A stretch of DNA of 33,593 nucleotides from Spirogloea muscicola (lineage: Eukaryota > Streptophyta > Zygnematophyceae > Spirogloeales > Spirogloeaceae). The stretch covers positions 94,374-127,966 of the forward strand of contig WELB01000009.1 of NCBI GenBank assembly GCA_009602725.1. The letters are read 5' to 3'. A program made the translations under genes and the position numbers. This document shows, piece after piece, positions 1 to 10,492 of this stretch. Below the pieces are notes generated by a model that did not search any database, was not told the origin of the DNA, and saw only the letters and a list, made by a program, of their open reading frames with translations. The number at the start of each line of letters is the position of its first letter. Position 1 is the first letter of the stretch.

Positions 1-534
1 GGAGGTGCACGGCGTTGGTTGTGGGTGGGGCTCGAAGCCCGTGAGTAGAGCAGCATGAGAAGCAGTGGGAGAGGATACTGGGGGAGGGGGTCCTGTGCCC
101 CTCTCCATGTTGTCCTCCTCCATGGCAATCTCGGATGATGTTGGGGCCGTGGTTGGGACAGCCGTCTCGTCCATCCCTGGGCCTGGTGGGGCCTGGGATG
201 AGCGCGTAGCGCAGCAGCTCCTGGAGCTCCGGTGCACTGCTCTCGCAATGGCCGCCAGTGCGGTTGCCTCCCCGGCACAAGTGAGCCGAGGGTTTGATCG
301 CAGCCGGCCGCGCCAGCTTGTGGGCTGGGCAGCCGGACCCATGTCCCCCGCACGAGGCTGTGCAAGCTGCCTAGGTGCCGTATCCTCCCTCGCCACCGCC
401 GTGGCCGCCGCGGCGCACGGCGTGGCATGAGGGACCCCGCCAGCTGGGGGCCGCGCTGCGGGCGGCACTGTGCGCGGCGAGCTCCGAGGAGCGCGCCGCG
501 CAGGTGCGCGCCGTGCCTTGGCAGGCGGCGGCAT
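1..534 (-). CDS. Candidate partial coding region running off the left edge, unrecognised
   Basis: This block is very GC-rich and is bordered on its right by AT-richer DNA (about 930-1080), as expected for the 5' end of a minus-strand gene. Read on the minus strand, an ATG at 534 opens a proline, arginine and alanine-rich peptide (MPPPAKARRAPARRAP...). Another open stretch from about 300 down to base 1 contains MDETAVPTTAPTSSEIAMEE and then a Pro/Ser/Thr-rich tail that is still open at the edge. The two stretches would need splicing to join. I recognise no domain. The opposite strand also carries open frames here, so high GC alone could explain much of this. Low confidence. Confidence 0.25.
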   Translation of the reverse strand, partial: MPPPAKARRAPARRAPRSSPRTVPPAARPPAGGVPHATPCAAAATAVAREDTAPRQLAQPRAGDMGPAAQPTSWRGRLRSNPRLTCAGEATALAAIARAVHRSSRSCCATRSSQAPPGPGMDETAVPTTAPTSSEIAMEEDNMERGTGPPPPVSSPTASHAALLTGFEPHPQPTPCTS

Positions 535-1104
535 GCGCGCCCGGCGGCGCTCAGGCGCTCGAGCGCCCCGGGGGGTTGGCAAGGCGCCGCAGCGCCCGGG
601 GGGGCGGCGGCGCCGGCGGCGAGCTAGGGAGCCGTTGGATCGGTCAAATGAGGAGGAGCTAAAGCCCAGAACCCTCCTCCCGTCGCTGTCGCTCGTTAGC
701 CCTCGTCTCCTGAACGTCAGCAGCCGCAGTCTTTCATGCTCCAGTGCAGCTGGCCATCCCACTTGGCGCGCCTGCTGTGCCTGTCGCTTCCTTGGGGCCT
801 GTCGTGCCACAGGGCGTCGATTGCCACAGAGCGTCGAGAAGTCAGATTAGTACGGAAGCAGGCAAGAAATCAGTCTGGCGTGGTGGGCACTCAATAATTG
901 AGGTGGAAATAGGTCCGCGAGGAATTTAGGAGCTACTTGGATATCGAATGAAAAAAACACAACAGAAAATAACAGAATAGGAGTAACCAACAGATGACAT
1001 GGTTGGCAATAGAGAACTTGGAATGGAAATGATCAATTACTTAAAATGGGATCGAATGGACAAGTCACAAGCAAAGCGCGTGAATAAGAGGCAAGAACAA
1101 GCCA

Positions 1105-1181
1105 AGTACCCTCAAAGAGAGTTTCTTTCGTGAACAGGATCAGGAAACAGTACCCTCAGAGAGGGTTTCCTTTGTGAACAG
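1105..1181. repeat. Short imperfect direct repeat, two 33-bp units
   Basis: Units 1105-1137 and 1149-1181 both begin AGTACCCTCA and end TGAACAG, with about four mismatches between them. The terminal GAACAGTAAC motif occurs again just downstream. The surrounding 900-1480 interval is AT-richer than its flanks and holds no gene that I can identify. Confidence 0.7.
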
Positions 1182-1559
1182 TAACGGATCGATATTCGGA
1201 ACAGTAACCACGAATCAATGTAGTGGCAGTGACAGCGAACGTTTTGGGCACTAACCCAGGTAACCGAACCGAGCCGGGAAATGTCCAAAGGACAAACTCC
1301 CACGAAACACAGTGACAATGGAGAGATCGGAATGGAGGAAGCTCTCAATGCAGTTGATGCTATGGAGCAGAATGAGAGTCGCTTGCGTGTGTTCAGCAAG
1401 GCTCTCTGATGGTCCAAGGTTATGCTTGGACTTTGGGTAGGATCGCACAAGGTCGCGATTGTCGCGGCTTACCAAGTGCGCCCCCGGTCTGACGCGACCG
1501 GATGCGGGGCTCGTCGGAGTGAGGCTCTTTGCAGGTCTGTGCTTGTGCCTGTGCCCACG

Positions 1560-1873
1560 CCTTCGTGGCGTGGCCCTGGGCGCGCGCGCTACGCTTACTG
1601 TGCAGTGGCAGCAGCAGACCCACTTCCAGGACCCTAGCCTCTCTGATTTGCGGCTGCTTAGCAGGGGTTACTGAGTGATTTGTAGCTGCTTTCTTTCTTT
1701 GTGTGCTTTGGTTTCTTAGCGCTTCCTCTGGCTTCCCCTGGCCCCCTTCTCGTTCTTTGTTCATTCTTTTTTGGGCTGGCTTGTCCAGCCCCTATCCTCA
1801 ATGGGCGAGCCCTTTCCTTCGTGGCGTGGCCCTGGGCGCGCGCGCTACGCTTACTGTGCAGTGGCAGCAGCAG
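1560..1873 (+). repeat. 256-bp unit in tandem (one full, one partial copy)
   Basis: The 58 bases at 1560-1617 recur without change at 1816-1873, giving a period of 256. The full unit 1560-1815 contains, in order, a GC-rich head, a block with GCGGCTGCTTAGCAGGGG and TACTGAGTG, and the hairpin module TTTGGGCTGGC...CCAGCCCC followed by CAATGGGCGAGCCC. The same order of blocks occurs inverted at about 26170-25955, so this is one member of the dispersed family described elsewhere. The second copy runs into a (GGC)n-like stretch. No protein is supported here. Confidence 0.75.
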
Positions 1874-2424
1874 CGGCGGCGGCAGCGGCAGCGGCGGCGG
1901 CAAAGGTTGGCAGCAGCCAAAGGAAGAGTCTAGGCCGAGCGAGTTGCTCGGCCCCCGGCCCTCCACACCCTTTATGCTTGGTCAGATAAAGAATGACATT
2001 GTTTGTTGGGGTGGGCCATTTGGCCCATTTGGGTTCCCCAGCCTCAAGGCTAGTGTAGCCTGAGACTCGCTTCCACCACTACCTACCATTACCCTACCAC
2101 TGCCCTACTGGTCCCTCACGGCTTATCGAGGCATATCACACCTTCGACGTGCTTTCGTGAGCTTTCTTGGCTTAAATAAATCAGCAGGGCTTTGTGTGGC
2201 GAAGGTGGCAAGATGATGCTCCGACGCCGACCAAATCGAAACGTATCTTTTCTGACCGAAGCGGGTTGGAGATGCCGCGCTCGCGACCCACCTTCACACC
2301 AAATTGAGAGATGACTCACCCTCGAATATCGACGTGAGCAGCCACCTCCGCATCCTTGTCAACACCGACACCAATGAGCCACCGACGGGATATCGCACGA
2401 CAGGCCAGCCTCTCACGAAGGCAA

Positions 2425-2680
2425 GATCGAGCACCCAGTGGCCACTTGAGTCGCTGTGCGCTTCAGCAGCTTCTCAATAGAGGACAGCGCTTTTCAACAG
2501 CCATCGACCTGTACTGGAAGAGTCTCTCTCTCACACGCCTTCCTCACGCCTTGCATCTGCGAGCTGGCCGTGCTCTAGCTGCGCCTCTGGCTATCATCAT
2601 GGGGACTGCTTCCTTTCTTCTTTCCGGCCAGCTGGTCTGACTTGCAGCTGCTTATTAAGTGACCATCATTCTTGGTACTT
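2425..2680 (+). repeat. Dispersed repeat modules, retroelement-tail-like
   Basis: This interval has three modules found elsewhere in the window: CCACTTGAGTCGCTGTG (also near 22058 and, with one change, 32393), a CAGCCATCGACC/TACTGGAAGAG segment, and a segment whose plus-strand translation gives HALHLRAGRALAA. The last matches the C-terminal end of the retroelement fragment at 23800-24110. It is followed by a GACTTGCAGCTGCTTA block. Most likely it is a fragment of a non-autonomous element. Confidence 0.5.
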
Positions 2681-2689
2681 GATTGTTGT

Positions 2690-3398
2690 GTGTTCCAGCA
2701 CTTTCCGGCGTATTTCCGGGAGCTAGTATTCACTGAGCTCCAACATGCCACTAGTGGCTATGCTTATCTAGCTCCCACTTGTGTTCATCATTCAAGTTTC
2801 ATCGTGTTGCGCTATTTCCACCCCCTCAAAGATTAAATCCATTGAATTTTGGGTTCGCCTCTCACTTTCCATCGTCCTTTTTGAAGAGCTTCTGCTTCTC
2901 TTCTTAAGGAGAGGCAGTGATGAGGCTTCCCCCTTAGACCTCGTACTCCCGGGTGGGCTGTCACAGCAGCCGCCTGCTCCTTGGAGCAGCCTTTACTGAC
3001 CGGCCAGAGTGCCCCAGCGGCTGCACTACTACAGCTAATTAGTCAATGCCTACGAAGCAGCTCTTCCATGGGGGGCGATGGATTTGAAAGGCGCAGCAGC
3101 AAGCTCTGCTGCAGCCCTGCACAGGGGGCTGCTAGCGGCTACTGCGTGCCCCTGCCAGAGCCACCTGACCAGGCAGGTGAAAACCTGACAACAGTTCGTA
3201 GCAGAAGCAACAAGCATGTCTTGCATGCTTTGCTGCCTGCCTGCTGCAGGAGCCGCATCGTGCACGCAATTGCAGGCGACTTAGCTCAGCCCCCTGACAA
3301 GCGGCGCACTCTCCAAGTCAAGGATACTGCAAGCACAATCATTCGTGCCACTTGAGGAATCCTTAAGAGGCCACAGCTTCATTGGACAGTGAGCTGGA
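2690..3398. other. Intergenic stretch, no gene recognised
   Basis: This lies downstream of the RCC1 gene (minus strand). Short open frames exist on both strands but show no family resemblance and no consistent splice structure. I found no clear polyadenylation signal. It probably holds the RCC1 3' untranslated region next to base 3398. Confidence 0.4.
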
Positions 3399-6080
3399 TC
3401 AGCCTAAGACCCCTTGTACAACAGCAAGCGTGTGCCACCAGCCGCACGCGATTGCTTGCACAGTTTCCCCGCTGCGCAGCGGCATGAATACTTCGGTGGG
3501 GCGATCACAATCGTTTGTCGAGCCAGTACCCAACTGCAGGTGTGAAGATGGAACCTGTGCGTCAAGCCGTGAAGGTTCTACAGAGCACCAAGCTGCACAA
3601 CTTTGACCATGTGCTCTGTCAATGAGATTGGCATCGTACCTGTCCATATTTGTTCCATCCCCAGCAATACACGCGTCTAGTATCTGCAGCGAAACAACAA
3701 ATGAAAGCAGGCCATGAACAAGTTGCTGTCTGCATACGAGGGCTCAGACTCGAGTAGCAGACAAGTCCCAGCATGTCTGCAAGCTCTGCAGAGATTGTGC
3801 AATCAACACATCCATGGAAAGTGCACTAGACCTGTGAGAGCTGCTGTGTGTCGAGCGCCGCAGTGTATGCTACGCACTCCATCATCGCCGGCAGGGGGGC
3901 GGTGTCTCACCTCCTTGGGCAAGACCTGCTCCTCGCAATTATACAACAGATTGTATAGCAGCCAGCTGCCAAGACAGTAGATCAGCTGCTTACTTTGCTC
4001 TCTGGTTGCTGCAGAAAATTGGCACCACTGCCAATCATGATAGGCTGAGGTGCCGATTTCGGGTTGCTTGACGTAGCCGCCCCCAGCGCATAGTGCCAGA
4101 TGTCAACTGTGCCGCATGATCACACACCTCCGCAAGGTCACCACCAGTGCCCAGCTGGCCAAATTGATTGCCGCCCCAGGCATACGCCTCGCCAGCCTCT
4201 GTGCAACAGGTGGTGTGCCAGAGCCCAGCAGCGACAGCCGTCACTCTCACGCCGCCAAGAGCCGTCACCTGTCGAGGCCGTGGTTCGTCTTCCAGGGTGC
4301 CGTGTCCACACTGCGGCCAAGTTGTAGGGGCACAGCCGCTGTCAGCGGTGTCACTTGGATTGCACCAGATATTCCGGACAACTCTGCGCAAGAAGACACA
4401 ATTTGCAAAGGGATCGTCCACCCACGCCATGAGCACCAACATGATTTCTCATAAGGCGCGACAGATGTCGGTATGAGCATGCGCTCCTCCTGCCTTTTAC
4501 CTGCCCATACAGTCCCCAGCCAAAGGTTACTACTTCGCCTTCCTCTGCGCTGCGCAGGCAGACAGTGGTGGCAGTCAAGTGAAAGTCTGCTCCGGCTTGC
4601 AGCTACTGAGCAAGCCCCGCAACGCATGCCAGTGACAGGGCCGGCGATTCTGTTGTGAACACTCACCAGTCAGTGCAACGCTGTGGCGACTGCCGCAGGC
4701 CACTGCCGACAGGCGGGCTGCGTGCCTAACACCCAGCTGGCACGAGATCAGCTGTGGATCACGAAAGGTCGCAGCATCCGGCCCAAGGCCCAGCTGGCCT
4801 TGGGCATTAGTCCCCCAGCCAAACAGGTCGCCACCGTCTGCTCAGTGACACAATATTGCCGCGAGTTGGTCCACAGCAGACACACGTTTTCGTACACCGA
4901 TCGGAATCCCAACTCAACAGCATCATAAGCAGTATCATCATAATCATGTCCATCTGCACTCACGTTGGCCGATCCCTCGGATTATCACAAGCAGGCAAGC
5001 TGCTGCAACAACTCACATGCTGCTAAGAGAAGGACATCATAATCTCATCATATGATTGCCATGGGCAGTGCGTGAACCTGTGACAGCAAGAGCGTGGCGC
5101 TCCCCAGCAGCAATGGTCGTCAGCCTGAGCGCCCATGGGAAAGAAACGTGCCTCACGGTGTGCCCTCGGCTCGGATGACCAGCACTGTTTGACTTTGCAC
5201 CCCCTGGCTCATTGTTGTCACCATCCTCGCAGCCGAGGAATGGGCCACTCCAGCCCCAGGCGAAGACATCGCCTGACTCTACAGCATCCCGAGGTCGTAG
5301 AGCACCTCAGATAGCGGAGTCGAAGGGTGGCGGAACCACCTAGCCGTCAGCGGCCAAGTTGCGCTGAACGCTGAGCATGCTCAGGCCTATCAAGCAAGGC
5401 GACCTTACAGCCGGCCGGAGCCCAAGTGGGGCTGTCAAGGTGTCCCCTCTCTGAGGCTCGCAGAAGGGCGCACCTGTGACCGCGAAGCAGTGCGCTGGTG
5501 CAGCTGCCGCTGACACAACGGCAGTGGCGCAGCCAAGCTCGACGGGCACTGGTGGCCGCTCCTGCAGCAGGCCGTTTTGTGTGAGATGAGAGGGGGCAGA
5601 GTTGCCTGCCAAGGACGCCGAAGCGCGGGATTTGCCGGCATGCCGTGGTAGCACGCTGGCCGGCGCTAGCTCAAGTCGTCCTCAGCTCAGGGGCTCAATT
5701 TTCAGCTCGCGAAATGGGTTGCGGAGCTACGGTGTGGACCTGCGTCGGCGAGTGCAGGCGGCCGAGCTGGCCGTGGTCGTTGGCGAGCCCCCAGGCGAGG
5801 AGCTGGCCAGATCCTGCAGCGCCTCCAACGCGACAACGGCAAAGGTGGCCTTAATGGTGGCGCCTTCACGCTGGCTGCAGCAGCGCCGGAGAAGGCGCGA
5901 GGGCGTGCCAATGCGAGGCTGACCGGCGATGGCGAGCGCGAAGCCGCTGCCGCCGGCGCACGGCTGCGCCCAGCCGCCGCCCGGCGGCGCTGCCACCTCC
6001 ACCGGCTCCGCAGCGCCGGGTCCGGCGCCGCCGAAGAAGCCCCAGGCCAGGAGGCGCCCGCCGCCGCCGCCGCCGCCCAT
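3399..6080 (-). CDS. RCC1-repeat beta-propeller protein (422 aa, 10 exons)
   Basis: Exons on the minus strand: 6080-5924, 5813-5740, 5561-5474, 5305-5078, 4837-4667, 4595-4501, 4310-4128, 3925-3832, 3683-3640, 3533-3399. All junctions are GT-AG, phases agree, and the sum is 423 codons with the stop. Seven blade motifs are visible: LLAWGFF, LLAWGLANDHGQLG, VFAWGWSG, LFGWGTNAQGQLG, FGWGLYGQ, AYAWGGNQFGQLGTG and VYCWGWNKYGQLGTG, each accompanied by an AAG/CG..H.LA segment, for example IACGWWHTLAV near the C-terminus. The length equals one complete seven-blade RCC1 propeller with little else. Members of this family include Ran exchange factors, UVR8 and many adaptors. I do not see the repeated GWRHT signature of UVR8, so no photoreceptor call is made. 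The start ATG is in a GCCATGG context before a glycine run. The acceptor of exon 8 could lie three bases upstream. Confidence 0.88.
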
Positions 6081-6567
6081 GGCGCAGACGAGGTAGCGAG
6101 AGAAGGGCCACTGAAGCCGACGGCTGCCAACGTAAGCCAACACGTTGTCCAGGCAAGAAGGGAGAAGAACGAACGAGCTGCCCCTTCCCAGCGTCGCGGA
6201 CCAGACGGTCGAGGACCCACTTGGAGGAGCCACCCCAGCAACACCGCTCCTTCCCAAGGCCGCCCCTCCCCCCGGCACCACCTCGTGGCCAAGCCGCCAT
6301 AGCCCCCCCCCCGATCGCCGCCAAGGCCCGCGCCGCCGAGCTCGCTGCGTGCGCGCGGCGCGCGATCTCCCCGCCGCGCCGTTGCGCAGCCGCCCGAAGC
6401 GCGGCTCCTCGGCGACCAGGGGCTGCCGTCCCATCAGGAACCTCTTGGGGCTTGCCCGCGGACCCCCCGCCTGACCGACAGCAGGCCACGGCGTTCTGGT
6501 GCGGCGGCGAGCCCGCGGGCCGTCCTGGCCGTGCACGGGGGGCCGCTGCGAGGCGCGGCCGCCGCCC
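6081..6567. promoter_or_regulatory. Shared divergent promoter region (RCC1 gene / PP6)
   Basis: Only 487 bases separate the predicted ATG of the minus-strand RCC1 gene from the ATG of the plus-strand phosphatase, so both promoters and 5' untranslated regions must lie here. The segment is strongly GC- and CpG-rich, and I see no TATA box. Long open frames cross it on both strands, but they are low-complexity and continue past the natural starts, so I treat them as chance. Confidence 0.6.
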
Positions 6568-9337
6568 ATGGGCATGGACCTGGACGGCTGGATCGAGAAG
6601 GTGCGGCGCTGCAAGTACCTGCTGGAGGACGAGCTCAAGCAGCTCTGCGAATACGTGAGACCCCGCCGAAGTCCCCGTCACGTCCCGCAGTTCCCATGCT
6701 CCTCACCCGCGCGGCGCTTCTACTGCACTCCTTCGACGCCAGCTCGCTCGAGAACGACATGCAAGGCGATGTATCGCACTTTGATGGACATGGGCAGCGT
6801 AGTATGGATCAAGAGCTGTTTAGCACACAACTTGAAGGCGACCGAGTCGAGAGCGAGCGCGTGCGAAGCCTCGGGACAGGCTTGCAGAAGCCGCTGAGAG
6901 AGGCGTCAACTGCGGCGGCTGCTGCCAGCATCTCATTCGTGTTGCACGGTGGCAAGGGGCAAGCAGGTCAAGGATATCTTGGTGGAGGAGTCCAATGTGC
7001 AGCCGGTCAATAGTCCCGTCACGGTCTGCGGCGACATCCATGGCCAGTTCCACGACCTCATGAAGCTCTTCCAGACTGGTGGCCAGGTTCCAGACACCAA
7101 CTACATTTTCATGGTCAGCCATGGCCCTTGTCTTCCCAACCCTGCTAGAACGCTTGCCCATTTCATGGAGCTTATGACCTTCACTGATTTCTACTGCAGC
7201 TCCAGGCTCAAGGCTCTGAGTCTGTCAAGGATGTAGGGCTCAACGTTCTAAATAGGGGTACAGGTTTGGGGTTTATGGCTACATAGGTTTCATGTGGTGC
7301 CTCGTACATCGTGTGTTGGCACAGCTGCCAAGGGAAGAACAATGGTTGGACTTCTGACAATGGCCCTGGCAACCTGACTGGCACCTTGGACGTGCCTGAT
7401 GAGATGGCAGGGAGACTTTGTAGATCGTGGTTACAACAGTTTGGAGGTCTTCAGTATCCTTCTGCTTCTGAAAGCAAGGTGAGTCGCAGACCTGACAGTA
7501 CTGGCTTGGGCCGCAATCTTTTCGACCAGGTCTTGCAATCTCTTGAATAAGTCAGGCCAGCAAACAAGTCAAGCATCTCTCTCGAGTACTGCTTCTTTGA
7601 CGCACTCTGTCGACCAGGTCAGAATCATGAAGGCCAAGTTCACAAGTTTGCAAAGCTTGGGGAACTCAATGGGAAATGCACGTGCTTTTGCAGATATCCT
7701 GCTCATATGACGTTGCTGAGAGGCAATCACGAGAGCAGACAGATCACACAGGTCAGTCGCCTTCCATAGGAAGGCTAGAAAGGGTTCTTGGAACACTATG
7801 CTCGTTGGGTGGTCTTGACTGCTAGCCTCACATGTCACTGTTATGTCTATCTTCGCCAGGTTTATGGCTTTTATGACGAGTGCCAAAGGAAGTACGGCAA
7901 CGCAAATGCTTGGAGATACTGCACTGATGTCTTTGACTACCTCACAGTGTCGGCCCTAATAGATGGTCGGGTAAGTGGCTCTTTACTTGCTACCAACTGC
8001 AACTTTTGTGCTTATTGAAGGCGTGCTTGCTCAGCTAATGGTGGCTTGTATGGTCTATTTCATTTGCAGGTACTGTGTGTACATGGAGGCCTATCTCCAG
8101 ATCTTCGAACTTTAGATCAGGTACTTAAAGTGGCCGATATGTAAGTCAGGAAGACCAAAATCAATAGTTGGCTCTCCTGCTGCTGAATTTGTGCGCGTAG
8201 TGATCATTGCATCCACTTTACTTTTGTCGTTCGCTATTTCCTCTCTCTCTGACATGCTGTCATGCGTACATCGTACAGGCTTGCCTTTGTTGTGTTGGTA
8301 CTCTAGAGCTTGATATGTCTTCTACACATTTGTCTCTGTGCAGATCAGGGTTATTGAACGACAATGCGAGATTCCTCACGAGGGGCCCTTCTGTGGTATG
8401 TCCTTCTTTCTGGTTCCTGGTTGGCTTTTCAAACGTGTTCAGCAAGTTGGCCTCAAGGCTAGTTTGACTCCAGAAGCTGTGTGGTGATGGTGAAGCTCAC
8501 TGTATGGACATGAGGCATGCTGCAGACTTGATGTGGAGTGACCCAGAGGACATAGAAACGTGGGGTGTAAGCCCTCGAGGGGCTGGCTGGTTGTTTGGGG
8601 CTCGTGTCACGACCGAGGTGAGCGTACGTCAGGGACTTGCTCGGCTTGTTACAATTATCTGCATACCGTATGCTACTTGCAGAACGCCAGCTCATTTGTG
8701 TGCTGAATGGCTTGACTTGGCAGTTCAATCATGTCAACGGCTTGGAGCTAGTGTGCCGTGCTCACCAACTTGTGCAGGAGGGGTTGAAGTACATGTTCCC
8801 GGACCAGTCTTTAGTGACAGTACGCCCTTCTTGCGAAGCTGCACACTGCAGATGCGCGGTTTTTACTTAAATCAAGTCAGAGGGATCTGAAAAGGGAAAG
8901 CTTAGCTCCAGTTGCTGCTGTGAAATTGTAAAGCATCTTTGCAATTCAATTACAGACTGCGCCCCTGATACTTCATGGTTCATGTGGAAATTGGCAGGTA
9001 TGGTCGGCCCCTAACTACTGCTATCGATGTGGGAATGTGGCTTCTATCCTAAGCTTCAATGATCAGATGGTAAGAATATGCGGGGGTGTGGGGGAACACT
9101 TTGAAACAGTGAGAAGATGCTTGACTATGACAATACATTGCAGAGCTTCTGGCTGTTGTGCCCACATCCTTGCTGCGGCTCTTTGTCTAAGAAGCACGGC
9201 ATTTGCACATGAAACTCCTGTGAACAGCCCCGTACTGCTTGTCTGCATTCCAGGAGAGAGATGTCAAATACTTCCGGGAGACTGAGGAGAACACAACGAT
9301 GATGGCCCCTCGTGCAGCTGTCCCTTACTTCTTGTAG
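6568..9337 (+). CDS. PP6-type serine/threonine protein phosphatase catalytic subunit (305 aa, 11 exons)
   Basis: Exons: 6568-6654, 6967-7113, 7411-7478, 7694-7751, 7860-7970, 8070-8120, 8344-8395, 8526-8617, 8724-8819, 8998-9069, 9254-9337. All are GT-AG, in phase, and complete from ATG to TAG. The PPP metallophosphatase signatures are intact: GDIHG (residues 51-55), GDFVDRG (79-85) and RGNHE (110-114), with later [20 protein letters not shown] and [12 protein letters not shown], ending in the methylatable VPYFL tail. The text is closest to plant FyPP/PP6 ([35 protein letters not shown]), whose usual length is about 303 residues. The enzyme dephosphorylates Ser/Thr using two metal ions and works with SAPS-type and A subunits; in plants it acts on PIN transport and light and hormone signalling. 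A second ATG at 6574 is an alternative start. It is transcribed divergently from the RCC1 gene. Confidence 0.95.
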
Positions 9338-10492
9338 CCCTTCAGTGCGACGCGTTGTCATTGCAGCGCGTCTAACGCATGTATTATACAGCTGCTAGCT
9401 CGAGCAGGCTTCCTTGGCCAGTGTACATGGTACCTTGAGCAAGAAACGTGTCTTCCATTGGCATCACAGCTGGGGTACAGATGATCGGATTATTTGGCGC
9501 TGGCATCAACTTATACAGCAAATCGATTAGGTTAATCTGAATTACTGGCTCAGGACGGAGCGTTATTGATAGAGCAACCAGATGTTGGGGTCGGTTGGTC
9601 GTGGGAGGGATAAGGACATAGGATTGGCTATTAGTTTGCTGCTCCGTCGTCAATTAGAAGCAGAGTTGCATGAGGAGTCGGGCTGGCCCCCAGGACAGGC
9701 TGATCCAGACGCTGCTCGCTTGGCTGACTGGTCAGCATAAGCTGGGACGGGAACTGGCGGTGTAGCCCTGACCTCGATTGACCAATATACCTAGGTATAC
9801 CTTGCACCCCCAGCCGAGGGTGTCAGCCTGCCTGAGGGTAGCCTTGCAGCCACTGGGCTGTCCAAGCAACGGCTCTGTGAAATCTCCCTAAAATTTGTCT
9901 GGTCACTTTGGTGCTGGCATTTCACAGCATTTCACAGCCCTATAGCCATAACCTACTTGCAGAGGATAAGTTTGGCTGTGAAAGGCCAGCCCAGCAAAGA
10001 AAGGACGAGGTCCGAAGGGTCGGACTCGCTAAACTGCACTGCTGCGCAAGTGGCTGTGCAGTCTGGGTGCTTAACAGACCTAAGTCAGCAGCAGCAAGTC
10101 ACAATAGCTTGCAGCTGGGCAAGTGTGACCATGGCAAAGCCCAGAAGCAGCAACCAAAGCGCGCCCTGCCCGCGAGTGCGCTGCAAAAGAAGAAGCAGCT
10201 CTTTGAGTGTAAGGCAATGGCTGAGAGAGGCCAGCCCATGCGAATGTACAGGATCACAAGGGCCGCAAGGCGCAAGCAGCACAAGACTGCTATCCGTGGC
10301 TTCCGCGCGAGGGCGCTCAACATCGCCTCTGGTCGTCAGCGAAGTGTGCCGAGTTTCCCACCGGAGTGGCTGTCACCACCGGTCGAGCCCCAGGCCGTCA
10401 GCGTCAGGGGCGTCAGGGTGGTTTCCCCCGGCCAGGTCAGCGGCGCCCCGTGGCAGGGTGACCCGCACGCCCCCCGCACTCCCACCAGCGCC
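9338..10492. other. Intergenic region with two minus-oriented hairpin repeats
   Basis: This separates PP6 and ACS, both on the plus strand. It holds two copies of the dispersed repeat in minus orientation, at about 9973-10022 (GGCTGTGAAAGGCCAGCCCA then GAGGTCCGAAGGGTC) and 10183-10272 (AAGAAGCAGCTCTTTGAGTG then GAGAGGCCAGCCCATG). The last part, about 10330-10492, is GC-rich and should contain the ACS promoter. No additional gene is supported. Confidence 0.55.

Noticed and set aside
3399-6080. UVR8 photoreceptor identity for the RCC1 protein
   Set aside because: The propeller is complete, but the repeated GWRHT tryptophan signature and the C-terminal VP region of UVR8 are not visible.
5727-6638. 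Long minus-strand open frame (303 codons) extending the RCC1 exon upstream and past its donor
   Set aside because: The upstream part is low-complexity and overlaps the start of the phosphatase gene; the RCC1 similarity begins at [14 protein letters not shown], and the downstream part is intron.
9384-9653. Minus-strand open frame of 89 codons after PP6
   Set aside because: The text looks protein-like, but there is no recognisable motif or splice context, and it lies in the probable PP6 3' region.
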